A stretch of DNA of 64,000 nt from Babylonia areolata (GCF_041734735.1 NC_134898.1:45636341-45700340), one strand, 5' to 3'. Counted from the stretch's first letter, positions 9,713 to 22,350 are shown. Notes: a model not told the origin generated them from the sequence alone. Numbers and translations are program-made.

Positions 9713-10182
9713 TCTCATTCTCCTCTTCCCTTCCACACTCATTTCCTGCTGTTGCTGCTGACATTTTCAGTGCCGACATGAAACATTTGCTATCATTTGT
9801 GCAGTGGTCATCGTTGGAGATTGTAGCTCTGAGTATATACTAAGCCATTCACAGGAAGACAGGAACTAATGTCGTGATGAGAAATATGATGATTGATTCA
9901 TGATTATGTCAAGAACAAAAAGTGCCAAAACAGAAATTAAAAAAAGGCTTTACCTGCTGTATCCTTTCTGTTTTGTTTTTGTATTTTGTTTTGCTGTGCC
10001 AGCAAAGTCACTTTAACAGAGAATGACGGAGTCCCATACTTCATTCTAGCTGTTGTTATAACAAAATCTGAAACTGAAAAAAATAAACCCACCAAACCAA
10101 CAACACACTTTTAAAACTCAAATTCAGGTGGAATATTTAACAGATGTGATTTGGAATATTTGGTTGCTTTTTTTTTTTTAAT

Positions 10183-10598
10183 GCTCTGCTCTCACGGTGA
10201 CCTCTGTTTTGATACCAATCCACTTCCGTGCTTTGGGTGAGACCTTTCAAAGTCTTCAGAGTCAGCAGATTCATGGGAGACTGTCATTGCAAGGACTTCG
10301 TTTCAGTCTCCACTCTAGGGGGAACACTCGGTCTGGCTCTGCAACTAAGCCATTATTGTTGTCAGTTGGGGGCTTAGTATGTGATGCCCTAACACGTACT
10401 ACTGAACTCCACCGAAGTGATTCGGCAGCAGTGCAGGGTCTCCTCTGGTGTGTGGCCTCCTAGGGATCTGACATTGATGGTTCCTTGTGGACTGCCGATG
10501 ATGGGACTGTGACAGACAAACCCAGCTGTGGCCGTGTGTGGGGGACTCGGAATGAGCAGTGGGGGAGTAATGCCACTGAAACGAAGCAGATGATGGGG

Positions 10599-10605
<7 letters not shown>
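10183..10605 (+). repeat. Dispersed repeat G, copy 1
   Basis: About 420 bases matching 45975-46408 throughout: TGCTCTCAYGGTGACCTC near the start, GGTGTGTGGCCTCCT in the middle, AGTAATGCCACTGAAAC at the end, then a poly-A run. No coding capacity is evident. Confidence 0.75.
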
Positions 10606-10634
<29 letters not shown>

Positions 10635-11339
10635 ATATCTAATAGCTTGGTTGATACATAATTATAACAGTTTTATGTGGTGTTGCTTTCTTTCTTCTTC
10701 TCCGTTTCTTTTCTTTTCTTTCGTTTTTCTTGCCATCAGTTGATCAAACTGGAGATAATGAACGGTGTTGATTTAACAAAGAAGTTCACTTATGCTGTTT
10801 ATTATGTACTGTCTGCTCTGAAGTGGAATGCATTGTAGCAAAACTGCTTATACATTTATGTATTTATATTTGTTTTCGGTGTGTGTTTTATTTCTGACTG
10901 ATGCTGTGCAGGGAGAGCGGAGATAGATTTTTGTCCTAGAAAGTCTAAAGTGTGCAAAAGGTTGTGAGAATGTGATGAAAGAATGTGAGATATTCATATA
11001 TGTGGAAATGGGTTAATACATTATTTAAAAAACCCAAAAAAAACCCCCAAACTTGCAGTGCTGAAGAATGTCTTTGAACTTATTTTCTTCATGTTTACGC
11101 TTGAATGTTCTGATTAATATGATTTTTGTGTTTACAGTGTTACAGTTATCTTTTTCATTTTAATAGGAAAAAAAACAAACACAAAAAAATGAAAGAAACA
11201 TTGCACAGCAAAAAACAACAACAAAAATAACAACACACAAACAAATAAACCCTGCACACACACTAAAAGCAACAACAACAACGACAAAAGACAAAGACAT
11301 AGAATCTGCAGGGGTCGTTGTTGTTGGACAACTGTACAC

Positions 11340-11550
11340 ACAGACACCAAGACAGAGAACCGGAAAGGCATTTGATTTCTGGTCCAGTGTCCGCCAGTGA
11401 TCCGAGTTCGAAGCCCTGTTTCAGTACGCTGTTGTGCGCTTCGGGAAAGGCACTTCACTCCCATTTCCCCTCACTCCACCCAGGTTTGAATAAGCACCTG
11501 ACTTCAATTCGGGAAGGTTGAAACGGTGGAAGGAGAGGACTGGGCCATGT
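11340..11550 (+). mobile_element. SINE family F (tRNA-derived), degraded
   Basis: TGGTCCAGTGTCCGCCAGTG, GAGTTCGAAGCCCTGTTTC and CTCACTCCACCCAGGTTTGA match the reverse complement of 46435-46600. The GTTCGA B-box-like core and the interspersed copies suggest a tRNA-derived SINE. Confidence 0.5.
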
Positions 11551-11554
11551 TTTC

Positions 11555-12180
11555 CTAGGCTGTGTTCAATTCTTCTTAGAGAGGGAATCTTTCTGCAAGA
11601 ATGTCAACATTCCTTTGAGAGAGAGTTTTCAAAATCTATGGAGACATGCTCTAGAGGCGAGTAGTAAATGTTTGTTTTATCGAAATTTCAAAAGTGGATT
11701 TGGTAGAGAAAAATACATAAGTCAAATGCCTGATAATTACGTTATCAGCTTCTTCAGATTTCGAAGTAGAAATCATAATCTGGAAGCAGAAACAGGGAGA
11801 CACAAAGGCATACCACGACTTTTGTAAGGTTTGTAACATGTCTGTGATTGGGGATGAGTTTCATTTTATAATGGAATGTCCCAATTATGATCAGTTACGA
11901 AATAGATATGTTCCTAAAAAATATTTGTCTCCAAAATCGGTTTTTAATTTTTGTAATATGCTCAAAGGAGGCAAAAAAGTCATTTTAGCTGTAAGTAAGA
12001 TGATTAGATTTGCAAATGTTGCCTAGCTACACTTTTGGAGTTAAAAGACATTTGTGTTTTCTCAACTTTTATGTGACATTGTTGTGTATTTGGAAATGTT
12101 TGTTCTGGGCATGAAAAGATTATTTTGCGGCAATCCTCCATACTCCAATAGGAGTGAAAGGATAATTAAAACTTGAACTT
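11555..12180 (+). mobile_element. LINE 3' end (CR1/L2-like group)
   Basis: Frames encode the typical C-terminal tail of animal LINE ORF2: FRSRNHNLEAETGRHKGIPR, then CKVCNMSVIGDEFHFIMECP, then KKVILAVSKMIRFANVA and a stop at 12026. A 3' UTR follows, ending in AACTTGAACTTGAAC short repeats near 12180. The piece is 5' truncated with at least one frameshift between the first two segments. Assignment to the CR1/L2 assemblage is from remembered similarity. Confidence 0.7.
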
Positions 12181-12550
12181 GAACACAGTGGGAATTTATT
12201 CACACCCCCGACGGCCGTAAAAGGATGTGGACCTGACATTTAACAGCTGCATTTGCTTGTTTCACAACCAGTATTACAAGTCAGCATTTTCAGGTAGAAT
12301 CAAAAAGTGTTAATACTGAGGCATTCATACTAGCATCTTTGTTCTAGTTGCTGAGGAAGCAAAAATGTGATGCAAGTAGGTGCACACAGTGAATCATGAC
12401 TCATTTGGGTTTTTTTTTTATAATAACAATGATAACAACCAGTGTTGTCTGTGCATGTACAATGGGAATTATTGCTTTTTTTTTGGGAAAAAAAATTCAT
12501 GTAACATGTATGTTTTGTATTGTATTGCAATGTATTGTATTGTATAGCAT

Positions 12551-12952
12551 AACTTTTTTGTCACAACAGATTTCTTTGTGTGAAATTTGGACTGCTCTCC
12601 CAAAGGAGATCGCATCACTATACCTAGACTTTGAGCTCCTCGTTTTTTTGTTTGTTTTTTTTTTTGGGTCTTTTTCAGCCTGCAAGTGTATTTGCTTTCC
12701 TATCAAAGTGGTTTTGTCTACAGAATTTTGCCAGGGGCAACACATTTGTCGTCATGAGTTCTTATAATTGCACTTAGTGCATGCTGCACACAGGGTTTTG
12801 GTTTATCGTTTCAAACGAATGACAAGCATCCAGACCACCACTCAAGGTCCAGTGGAGGTGGAGAAAATACTTGCGAGTGTGGGATTCGAACCTGTGTGCT
12901 CAAATTCTCTGGCTTCCTAGGTGAACATATTATCACTAGGCCACAACCCCAC
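12551..12952 (-). mobile_element. SINE family A, old copy
   Basis: Minus-strand; all modules are recognisable but heavily diverged. The tail side runs into TTGTA pentamers (12515-12550). Confidence 0.75.
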
Positions 12953-13142
12953 TTGCTCATAAAGTTTGAAGAAAAATTTTGTGTGGTATTTCCAAAGAAG
13001 ATCTCATGTGGGATTTCCAATGAACATCTCATGTGGCATTTCTAATGAACATCTCAAGTGGACAGCTTGCTGTTTGTCACTTTGATTTCATCCGATGATC
13101 ATTCTCATGATTTTGCATGCTCCCATCTGGTTATGAGGGGTA

Positions 13143-13528
13143 TGTGGAGTGATGGCCTGGAGGTAACTCGTCCGCCTTGGAAGCGAATCTGAGCACACTG
13201 GTTGGAATCACGGCTCAGCTGCCGATATTTTCTCTCCCTCCACTAAACCTTGAGTGGTGGTCTGGACGCTAGTCATTCGAATGAGACAATGAACCGAGGT
13301 CCCGTGCACAGCACTTAGCGCATGTAAAAGAACCCACGGCAACAAAAGGTTTGTTCCTGGCAAAATTTTGTAGAAAAATCCACTTCGATAGGAAAAACAA
13401 ATAAAACTGCATGCAGGAAAAAATACAAAAAAAAAAAAAAAAGGGTGGCGCTGTTGTGTAGCGATGTGCTCTTCGAGCTCCCTGGGGAGAGCAGCCCGAA
13501 TTTCACACAGAGAAATACAAATACAAAT
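13143..13528 (+). mobile_element. SINE family A
   Basis: Plus-strand copy with head GGAGTGATGGCCTGGAGGTA and ATACAAATACAAAT tail. A (TG)n microsatellite follows. Confidence 0.9.
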
Positions 13529-13577
13529 GAGAATGAGATTCTTAACCCATCACAGTGTAAAAAATAATCAGAACTGG

Positions 13578-13805
13578 AATGTGTGTGTGTGTTTGCACGC
13601 ACATACTTTGTGTGTGTGTGTGTGTGTGTGTCTGTGTGCGCACATTTGAGTGTGTGTGTGTGTGTGTGTGGGGGGGGGAGGGTCTGTGTGCGCACATTTG
13701 AGTGTGTGTGTGTGTGTGTGTGTGTGTTTGTGTGTGTTTGTGCGTGCGTGCACATGCGAGAGTGTGTGTGTGTGTGTGTGTGTGTGTGCATGAGTGTGGA
13801 TTGAA
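13578..13805 (+). repeat. (TG)n-rich tract with duplicated TGTGCGCACATTTGAG units
   Basis: TG repeats carrying two copies of TGTGTGCGCACATTTGAGTG at about 13633 and 13685. Confidence 0.9.
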
Positions 13806-14406
13806 AGAGAGAGGGAGACACAGTGCTAACATCGAAACCTCGCTCAGGTAACAATGCCAATGAATGGGGTATTCAACTAGAACATCACCTCACTGATGTG
13901 CCTAAATACAGCTCTGTTGCTTCAGCAGGGCATTTTTTTGCATTACCATGGCTGTGGAATATCACAGACATTGGTGGGTTTCTGTTTGCAAATGTGTGTG
14001 CTGGTTTACGTTAGTCATTAAGGTAACATCTATTCACTAAAGTGATTTTAGACAGCAAAAAGAAAGGAAAGGGAAAAAAAAAAGTGTGTGTGCATTTGAA
14101 TGTGTGTTTGTGTGTGCATGCACATGCATGATACATTATCAATGTGTGCACACAATAGCTATTGTTCTCGACATATATTTTTGCCTGCGTAAATCTCTTT
14201 TGCTTCAGTGAGAAAATAGATGATTTTATAGCTGTGCTTTCCGATTCATAGTATCACCAGCTGATCACTTCAGTAAATCTGTTTTGTATTTTGAATTAAC
14301 TTTGGGGTAGGGAAGGGAAAATGTTGCTGTTTATGCTTTGCTTATTGCTTGTTCATCTAACACTGCTGACATATTATATATGGGATAAAGATTGAACCAG
14401 TTTTCT
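13806..14406. other. Intergenic or UTR sequence, no gene seen
   Basis: Unique AT-rich sequence; no splice-flanked coding segment on either strand. Confidence 0.4.
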
Positions 14407-14541
14407 GTGGTGTGTGTGTGCATGTACGTGTGTGTGTGTGTGTGCATGCATTTGGTGTGTGCGTGTGTTTGTGTCTCTGCCTGTTTATATGTGTGTGTTT
14501 TTGCGTGTGTATGCATGTGTGTGCACATGCATCTTGTTCTT

Positions 14542-14575
<34 letters not shown>

Positions 14576-14725
14576 GTGTACATGTGCCTTTTGTGTGTGC
14601 CTGAGTGCGAGTGTGTGCACATGTGTATGTGTGCGGGGGTGAGGAGTGGGGAGGTATTATAAACACTGTGTCCTTTCATCTTCATGCAAATATGCATGTC
14701 TCTGCTTGTGTGTGTGTGTGTGTGA
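14407..14725 (+). repeat. TG-rich compound microsatellite
   Basis: Interrupted TG and TGCA repeats. Frames in it are artefacts. Confidence 0.9.
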
Positions 14726-15115
14726 GGGGCGCTACAGCCGAGTGGTTAAAGCGTTGGACTTTCAATCTGAGGGTACCAGGTTCGCATCTCGGTAACGGTG
14801 CCTGGTGGGTAAAAGGGTGGAGATTTTTCCAGTCTCCCAGGTCAACATAATGTGCAGACCTGCTTGTGCCTGAACCCCCTTCGTGTGTAAATGCAAGCAG
14901 AAGATCAAATACGAACATTAAAGATCCTGTAATCCATGTCAGCGTTCGGTGGGTTATGGAAACAAGAACATACCCAGCATGCACACCCCCCGAAAACAGA
15001 GTATGGCTGCTGACATGGCGGGGTAAAAATGGTCATACACGTAAAAGCCCCATCGTGTACATACAAGTGAACATGGGAGGTGCAGCCCACGAGCGACGAA
15101 GAAGAAGAAGAAAAG
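14726..15115 (+). mobile_element. SINE family B
   Basis: Complete plus-strand copy from GCTACAGCCGAGTGGTTAAA to a GAAGAAGAAGAA tail. A SINE C 3' piece (TGACACCTCCTTGAAACTGA) follows at about 15125-15187. Confidence 0.9.
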
Positions 15116-15940
15116 AAAAAAACCCATGGTGTGGTGTACATGGGTCAGTCCGCAAGCTGACACCTCCTTGAAACTGAAACTGAAACAATGCATTTTCTGA
15201 ACGAAAAATGAAACAAAAGCTGTGTTTGTACACTGCCATCATCAACTGAACATCAAAACAATTATTAAAAAAACAACTACTACTATATGTGGATATTTCA
15301 TTAAAGTCTGAAATAACAGGCTGAAATTCTTCTGTAACCATGCACAGGACACTGAAACCTTTTCTTGCACTTTCACACAGGCAGTTTCTCCAATCGCTTA
15401 TTCAAACCCAATAAAAGAAGCAAAGTGCGTCATCAGATTTTGAAAGTCAAACTTTGATTTTTTTTTTCCTCTTCATTGACAGAAAACAAAAATTTTCATA
15501 TACAACTCTTGATTACAACTGAAATCACCACATATGTACATTTTTTTTTTTTTTTTTTTTAATATCAAAGGTACAAAAATAGGAGAAAAAAAATCCCTCC
15601 CCCCCCTCAACAAAAAAAGAAGAAGAAAGTTTACCACCAACATAATGTCCAAACAACAGAAAAGATTTTTTTTAAAAGAAGAAAAAAGCCTTTCTTTTTT
15701 TTTTTTGCTTGGAATATCGTGCTGATGAAAAAATGAGGGCAGAGCTGCAGTCCTTGTGGAATCTCACAAAAAATGATATCAGATTTGATTATTGAAACCA
15801 TGGAAGATATGATAATCAGAAAAAAAAAATAAAGAAAAGCAACGGCATAATCAATTAATGTCCAATTAAAAAAAACAAATAGGAAATAACACAACAATGA
15901 CATCCAGTTTGAACAACGAAGCAGAAGAGGCTGGCAGATG

Positions 15941-18890
15941 GAAGAGCGAGGAGGTCATGGAGTGGTGGTTTGGGGGTGGGGCGTTGGGAGAGGGGAGAGG
16001 GGAGAGGTCATGGAGTGGTGGTTGGGGGGTGGGGCGTTGGGAGAGGGGAGAGGGGAGAGGTCATGGAGTGGTGGTTGGGGGGTGGGGCGTTGGGAGAGGG
16101 GAGAGGTCATGGAGTGGTGGTTTGGGGGGTGGGGCGTTGGGAGAGGGGAGAGGGGAGAGGTCATGGAGTGGTGGTTGGGGGTGGGGCGTTGGGAGAGGGG
16201 AGAGGGGAGAGGTCATGGAGTGGTGGTTGGGGGTGGGGCGTTGGGAGAGGGGAGAGGGGAGAGGTCATGGAGTGGTGGTTTGGGGGTGGGGTGTTGGGAG
16301 AGGGGAGAGGGGAGAGGTCATGGAGTGGTGGTTGGGGGTGGGGCGTTGGGAGAGGGGAGAGGGGAGAGGTCATGGAGTGGTGGTTGGGGGTGGGGCGTTG
16401 GGAGAGGGGAGAGGGGAGAGGTCATGGAGTGGTGGTTTGGGGGTGGGGCGTTGGGAGAGGGGAGAGGGGAGAGGTCATGGAGTGGTGGTTTGGGGTGGGG
16501 CGTTGGGAGAGGGGAGAGGGGAGAGGTCATGGAGTGGTGGTTTGGGGTGGGGCGTTGGGAGAGGGGAGAGGTCATGGAGTGGTGGTTTGGGGTGGGGCGT
16601 TGGGAGAGGGGAGAGGTCATGGAGTGGTGGTTTGGGGGTGGGGCGTTGGGAGAGGGGGAGAGGGGAGAGGTCATGGAGTGGTGGTTTGGGGTGGGGCGTT
16701 GGGAGAGGGGAGAGGTCATGGAGTGGTGGTTGGGGGTGGGGAGAGGGGAGAGGGGAGAGGTCGTGGAGTGGTGGTTTGGGGGTGGGGCGTTGGGAGAGGG
16801 GAGAGGTCATGGAGTGGTGGTTTGGGGGTGGGGCGTTGGGAGAGGGGAGAGGTCATGGAGTGGTGGTTTGGGGGTGGGGCGTTGGGAGAGGGGAGAGGTC
16901 GTGGAGTGGTGGTTGGGGGTGGGGCGTTGGGAGAGGGGAGAGGGGAGAGGTCATGGAGTGGTGGTTTGGGGTGGGGCGTTGGGAGAGGGGAGAGGTAATG
17001 GAGTGGTGGTTTGGGGGTGGGGCGTTGGGAGAGGGGGAGAGGTTGTGGAGTGGGGGTTGGGGGGTGGGGCGTTGGGAGAGGGGAGAGGGGAGAGGTCATG
17101 GAGTGGTGGTTTGGGGGTGGGGCGTTGGGAGAGGGGAGAGGTCGTGGAGTGGTGGTTTGGGGGTGGGGCGTTGGGAGAGGGGGAGAGGTCATGGAGTGGT
17201 GGTTTGGGGGGTGGGGCGTTGGGAGAGGGAGAGGGGAGAGGTCATGGAGTGGTGGTTGGGGGTGGGGCGTTGGGAGAGGGGAGAGGGGAGAGGTCATGGA
17301 GTGGTGGTTGGGGGTGGGGCGTTGGGAGAGGGGAGAGGTCGTGGAGTGGTGGTTGGGGGTGGGGCGTTGGGAGAGGGGGAGAGGTCATGGAGTGGTGGTT
17401 TGGGGTGGGGCGTTGGGAGAGGGGAGAGGTAATGGAGTGGTGGTTTGGGGGTGGGGCGTTGGGAGAGGGGGAGAGGTTGTGGAGTGGGGGTTGGGGGGTG
17501 GGGCGTTGGGAGAGGGAGAGGTCATGGAGTGGTGGTTTGGGGGTGGGGCGTTGGGAGAGGGGAGAGGTCGTGGAGTGGTGGTTTGGGGTGGGGCGTTGGG
17601 AGAGGGGGAGAGGTCATGGAGTGGTGGTTTGGGGGTGGGGAGAGGGGAGAGGGGAGAGGTCATGGAGTGGTGGTTTGGGGTGGGGCGTTGTGAGAGGGGG
17701 AGAGGTCATGGAGTGGTGGTTTGGGGTGGGGCGTTGTGAGAGGGGAGAGGTCATGGAGTGGTGGTTGGGGGTGGGGCGTTGGGAGAGGGGAGAGGTCATG
17801 GAGTGGTGGTTTGGGGGGTGGGGTGTTGGGAGAGTTTGTGGAGTGGGGGTTGGGGGTGGGGCGTTGGGAGAGGGGGAGAGGTCATGGAGTGGTGGTTGGG
17901 GGTGGGGCGTTGGGAGAGGTCATGGAGTGGTGGTTTGGGGGGTGGGGAGAGGGGAGAGGTCATGGAGTAGTGGTTGGGGGGTGGGGCGTTGGGAGAGGGG
18001 AGAGGTCATGGAGTGGTGGTTGGGGGTGGGGCGTTGGGAGAGGGGAGAGGTCATGGAGTAGTGGTTTGGGGTGGGGTGTTGGGAGAGGGGAGAGGTCGTG
18101 GAGTGGTGGTTTGGGGTGGGGCGTTGGGAGAGGGGGAGAGGTCATGGAGTGGTGGTTTGGGGTGGGGTGTTGGGAGAGGGGAGAGGTCATGGAGTGGGGG
18201 TTTGGGGGTGGGGAGAGGGGAGAGGTCATGGAGTGGTGGTTTGGGGGTGGGGCGTTGGGAGAGGGGAGAGGTCATGGAGTGGTGGTTTGGGGGTGGGGAG
18301 AGGGGAGGGGGAGAGGTCATGGAGTGGCGGTTGGGGGGTGGGGCATTGGGAGAGGGGGAGAGGTCATGGAGTGGGGGGTGGGGCGTTGGGAGAGGGGAGA
18401 GGTCATGGAGTGATGGTTTGGGGTGGGGCGTTGGGAGAGGGGAGAGATCATGGAGTGGTGGTTTGGGGTGGGGCGTTGGGAGAGGGGAGAGGAGAGAGGT
18501 CATGGAGTGGTGGTTGGGGGTGGGGGTGGGTGCGGGGGTGAAGGGTGGGTTGGGAGAGGGGGGAGGTCGTGGAGTGGTGGTTGGGGGGTGGGGCGTTGGG
18601 AGAGGGGGAGAGGGGAGAGGTCATGGAGTGGTGGCTGGGGGTGGGGGTGGGTGCGGGGGTGAAGGGTGGGTTGGGAGAGGGGGGAGGTCGTGGAGTGGTG
18701 GTTGGGGGGGAATTAGAGGGGGGGGTTAAGAGAGGGGGGGGGTTGTGGAGCGGTGGTTGGGGGGGGAGTGAGGGGGGGGGGTTAAGAGGGGGGGGGGAGG
18801 TGGTGGAGTGGTGTTTGGGGGGATGAGTGGGGGGTGGGGGTTAAGAGAGGGGGAAGGTTGTGGAGTGGTGGTTGGGGGGATGAAGGGGGA
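15941..18890 (+). repeat. G-rich minisatellite, about 2.9 kb
   Basis: About 50 or more variable units of roughly 40-60 bases built on GGAGAGGTCATGGAGTGGTG, GTTTGGGGGTGGGGCG and TTGGGAGAGGGGAGAG. Units differ in the number of GAGAGGG blocks. After 18490 they degrade into GGTGGGTGCGGGGGTGAAGG-type units. Long G runs on the plus strand give dense G-quadruplex potential. Frames of up to 707 codons run through it but only restate the repeat. Confidence 0.97.
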
Positions 18891-19615
18891 GGGGGAAGGA
18901 AGGATACTGACTAAATGTCAGTGAAAAAAATTAAATATTTACAGCAGAGGAAGTTCACGAAATTCAGTGAAGAAAAAAAAATATATATACATACATATAT
19001 ATATATATATATCTTTACAGCAGAGGAGAACACCAAAATTCAATATTTAAACAAAAAAAAAATCCACAGAACATTTACAGCAGGGTGAGGTATTGAAAAT
19101 AAAAATCCTCAAAAACATTCAACTGCAGAAGACAACAATAAATAAAGCTTGGAGAAATAAAACTCAAAAACATCATCAATAGCAGAGATCACTGCAAGGC
19201 AAAATATCCAGTTTGAGGGGAAAAAACAAAACATCAAAACCACAGTGGTCATCTTTATCATAGTGGAATCTCCCCTACTTCCCACAGCAAACCCCCCCCC
19301 CCCCCAAAAAAAACAACAACAGTATTACAGCAACAACAACAACAAGATATAATAAACTGCTGAACAACAGCAGCAGAAACAGCAGTTAAACAATCCAAAA
19401 AAAAAAAAGTCAAGCCACTTGTATAATAATATTTTTCATGAAATCAACACAACACTCCTCTTCCCTCATTCTTCGGACGAATACAGCTGTTTTTTTTTTT
19501 TCTCCCAATAACTCTTTCTCAAATACAACCTTATAAACAAACCTTTCCGTCTCGTTATTATCATTATCATTGGGTTTTTTTTCGTGTTGTAAAAATTATC
19601 ATTATTATTGTTGTT
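18891..19615. other. A-rich intergenic sequence
   Basis: Three degenerate copies of a TTTACAGCAGAGG-centred unit (18938-19100) and poly-A or CAA runs. No gene is seen. Confidence 0.5.
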
Positions 19616-19617
19616 GT

Positions 19618-20014
19618 TTTTGTATTTGTATTTCTTTTTATCACAACAGATTTGTCTGTGTGAAATTCGGGCTGCTCTCCCCAGGGAGAGCGCGTCACTA
19701 CACTACAGCGCCACCCTTTTTTTTCCCCCCCCCTGCATGCAGTTTTATTTGTTTTTCCTATCGATGTGGATTTTTCAACAGAATTTTGCCAGGAACAACC
19801 CTTTTGTTGCTGTGGGTTCTTTTACGTGCGCTAAGTGCATGCTGCACACGGGACCTAGGTTTATCGTCTCATCTGAATGACTAGCGTCCAGACCACCACT
19901 CAAGGTCTAGTGGAGGGGGAGAAAATATCGGCGGCTGAGCCGTGATTCGAACCAGCGCGCTCAGATTCTCTCGCTTCCTAGGCGGACGTGTTACCTCTAG
20001 GCCATCACTCCACA
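19618..20014 (-). mobile_element. SINE family A
   Basis: Full minus-strand copy, head at 20014. Confidence 0.9.
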
Positions 20015-20334
20015 TGATGATACAAGTTGTTGCTTATAGTCCAGCTGATCACACAAGGCCATATCAGGATTGCCCAACTACACATATGTCCAGCAGAGTT
20101 AAACACAAAACTGTCATTCATTCACACACACACACACACACAGAAACACACAACCCCCCAAAACAACCCAACATTAAGATAAACATATAAAACAAAGTTC
20201 AAGACATTATCTTAACCATTCAGCTCCTCAGGGCAAATAAGATTAGGCCATGCTGAGGATGTCAGCCGCTTTCAGTGTGGTCAGTGAATCCCCCTGATAC
20301 ATTAAAGGGCAAGCAACGAAGTACATCCACACAA

Positions 20335-20578
20335 GTATTATATTATGTATTGTATGATAGTCAAGTCCAACTGTGACCATCAGAACAGCAGAGGAGGCAA
20401 CTGCTGTCCCGACTACCTGAGCTAGAATTTGATTACAGTGGAGAGTGTCTTGCCCAAGTTACATCCCCACTCTCGGCCAAGAGGGCTTTTTAAGGTCAGT
20501 TGATGTTGGGATGGGTCCCTAAAAGCCAACAAGCACTCAAGGCTGCAGCACCAAGAGCCAGTGCAGCCTTGACTCCTA
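20335..20578 (+). repeat. Dispersed repeat R, plus copy
   Basis: GACCATCAGAACAGCAGAGG, CAACTGCTGTCC and CAGTGGAGAGTGTCTTGCCC match the reverse complement of 31083-31262. It is noncoding. Confidence 0.7.
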
Positions 20579-20580
20579 GT

Positions 20581-20809
20581 TTAACTCTCTCCATACGAAC
20601 GGCGAAAGAGACGACGTTAACAGCATTTCACCCCAATCACCACCATCAAAATATTGCAAGCGGAAGGCTCTTATACTGAAGAGGTGAATGTTGACAAAGA
20701 ATACCACAATTCTGACGACGGAAGCTAAAGGTTGGGTCATTGAGACACCCACTGGACATCTGTGGGGTCTGTATAGAGAAGAGAGGACTGGCCGTACTGA
20801 GTGAGTTAA
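20581..20809. mobile_element. TTAA MITE, 229 bp, copy 1
   Basis: Starts TTAACTCTCTCCATACGAAC and ends GGCCGTACTGAGTGAGTTAA. The ends are imperfect inverted repeats, each carrying TTAA. A 232-bp copy, very similar along its whole length, is at 40038-40269. No coding capacity; consistent with a non-autonomous piggyBac-type element (inference from TTAA). Confidence 0.75.
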
Positions 20810-20815
20810 GAGTTT

Positions 20816-21934
20816 TAGTTCTTCACAAAAGACTTTGCTGTAAATGAATTCCCACTGCAGTGGAGAAACCAGTGATCACACAGCTCTGTCGGCCCAACTG
20901 CTGTAATCTGACGACAATCTCCGACTGACACTGTGTTGAGCTTAATACAAGTATTCATGATGAGTCAAATGACAGAGGTGATGCATATATATCCAACAAA
21001 GATCCATTCACAAACAGGGAGAGTTGGTGGGGTGGGGTGGTGGGTGAGGGAAGGAGGATGCTGCAGGGGGAGGGATGGGGGGGGGACGGGGCGAGGAAGG
21101 AAAGACCAGTTCCAGCCATACAACCAAGCTGTTTCTGGACTCTGCAGTTAACAAGGTCTATTCTGGGGGAGGGTGGCGGCAGTGGTATCATAATGGATGG
21201 GCTTTTGGAGGTGAACAAGAATGGCCATTTCTCTCAGCCTGGTTCACACCAAGATAGCCCTATCAACTGGATTCACAGTATTCTCATCACAGGTAGGCAA
21301 TTTGTTTGTAAAAAAACACAAAACAAACAAAATCATGTTCAGATTTCCAACGAGTAGTGTGTGTGGGTGTGTGTGTGTGAAAGAAATAACTCAAACCCAA
21401 ATGTTTTATTGAAGGTGAAAGGATTTCTACAAGCTTCTTTTAATCATGCAAACACAAACACACATTCACATACACCCCCCCACCCTCCCCCCCCCCAAAA
21501 AAAATAAAGAAAAAACATACATCACATTGAAGAGATGGAGAAAACATTTGTTTGTGCAAGCCCCCAAAAATGTTCAAAGAAATTAAGCAACACTTCAAAC
21601 ATAATCATTTTTGGGGGGGTGTGGGGGTGGGGGGATGTTAGGGTTGGTTAGTGCAATTACGATACAAGACATTAAGCTCATGAAACGTTTCAGTTTCAGT
21701 ACATAGATCAGTCTCTACACTTTGACACCTCCTTAAAAGGAGGTTTCAAGGTGGTGTCAAAAGCGTAAAGACTGATCTATGTATGCTACACCACATCTAC
21801 TTAAAAAAAAAAAAGAAAAAAAAAAAGAGCAATTGCCTGACCTTCCCATAAACCCCAACGCAGCGGCCAAACCTTTAGTAGCGAAGAATCAAGGAAATAA
21901 CATTTTTCAAAACTTGCACTGCAGCTGAATACAC
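20816..21934. other. Intergenic, no gene seen
   Basis: G-rich tract at 21025-21100, (TG)n at 21356-21380, poly-C and poly-A runs near 21475, and the hairpin at 21698-21784. No supported coding segment. Confidence 0.5.
21698..21784. repeat. Long imperfect hairpin related to the SINE C 3' module
   Basis: Arms of about 30 bases (ACATAGATCAGTCTCTACAC and GTAAAGACTGATCTATGT with TTTGACACC/GGTGTCAAA inside) flank a TCCTTAAAAGGA centre. CTCCTTAAAAGGAG and the CACACCA-type flanks resemble the SINE C end, so it may be two head-to-head ends. Confidence 0.7.
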
Positions 21935-22350
21935 CATCTTATAAAAAACATGTACAGCTTCAAGGTACTTCCATGTTTTCATGACCCAACAGATTATAGT
22001 TCACCGGAGATATCACAGGGAGATGATGAGAACGAGTCAACAACTGCCACCAAGATTACCGGGGATGATCTACCTTCTCTAGAAGACATGTATTATACGC
22101 AGCTACTCAAAAAAGCAAAATCAATCAGCCAGGACGAATCACATCCAGCTTTTGGGATTTTCGAGATGCTCCCCTCTGGTTGATGGTACAGAAGTATAAG
22201 GACGAAAACCAATCGCTTCGCCAATAGCTTTTTCCCCAAAGCAGTCAATGCTCTGTCTCTTGAACAAATCCAGTATGATGAATAGAATTGTGCAATCAAC
22301 AACCATCTACCTGAAGATCTAGTCATCAATCCCATCCACATGTAACATGC
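21935..22350 (+). mobile_element. LINE 3' end (second type)
   Basis: Encodes a recognisable ORF2 C-terminus: SLEDMYYTQLLKKAKSISQD, HPAFGIFEMLPSG then a WWYRSIRTKTNRFANSFFPK-like stretch in the next frame and KAVNALSLEQIQ. The 'LPSGRRYR...TRTNRF' pattern is a known LINE C-terminal signature. One frameshift near 22180. TG/GA microsatellites and a possible 3' UTR follow to about 22600. Confidence 0.65.

Noticed and set aside
15897-18826. Very long open frames (up to 707 codons) of GERGEVMEWWFGVGR-type sequence
   Set aside because: They translate the G-rich minisatellite; similar frames stay open in all three phases and on the opposite strand, and unit lengths vary without regard to triplets.
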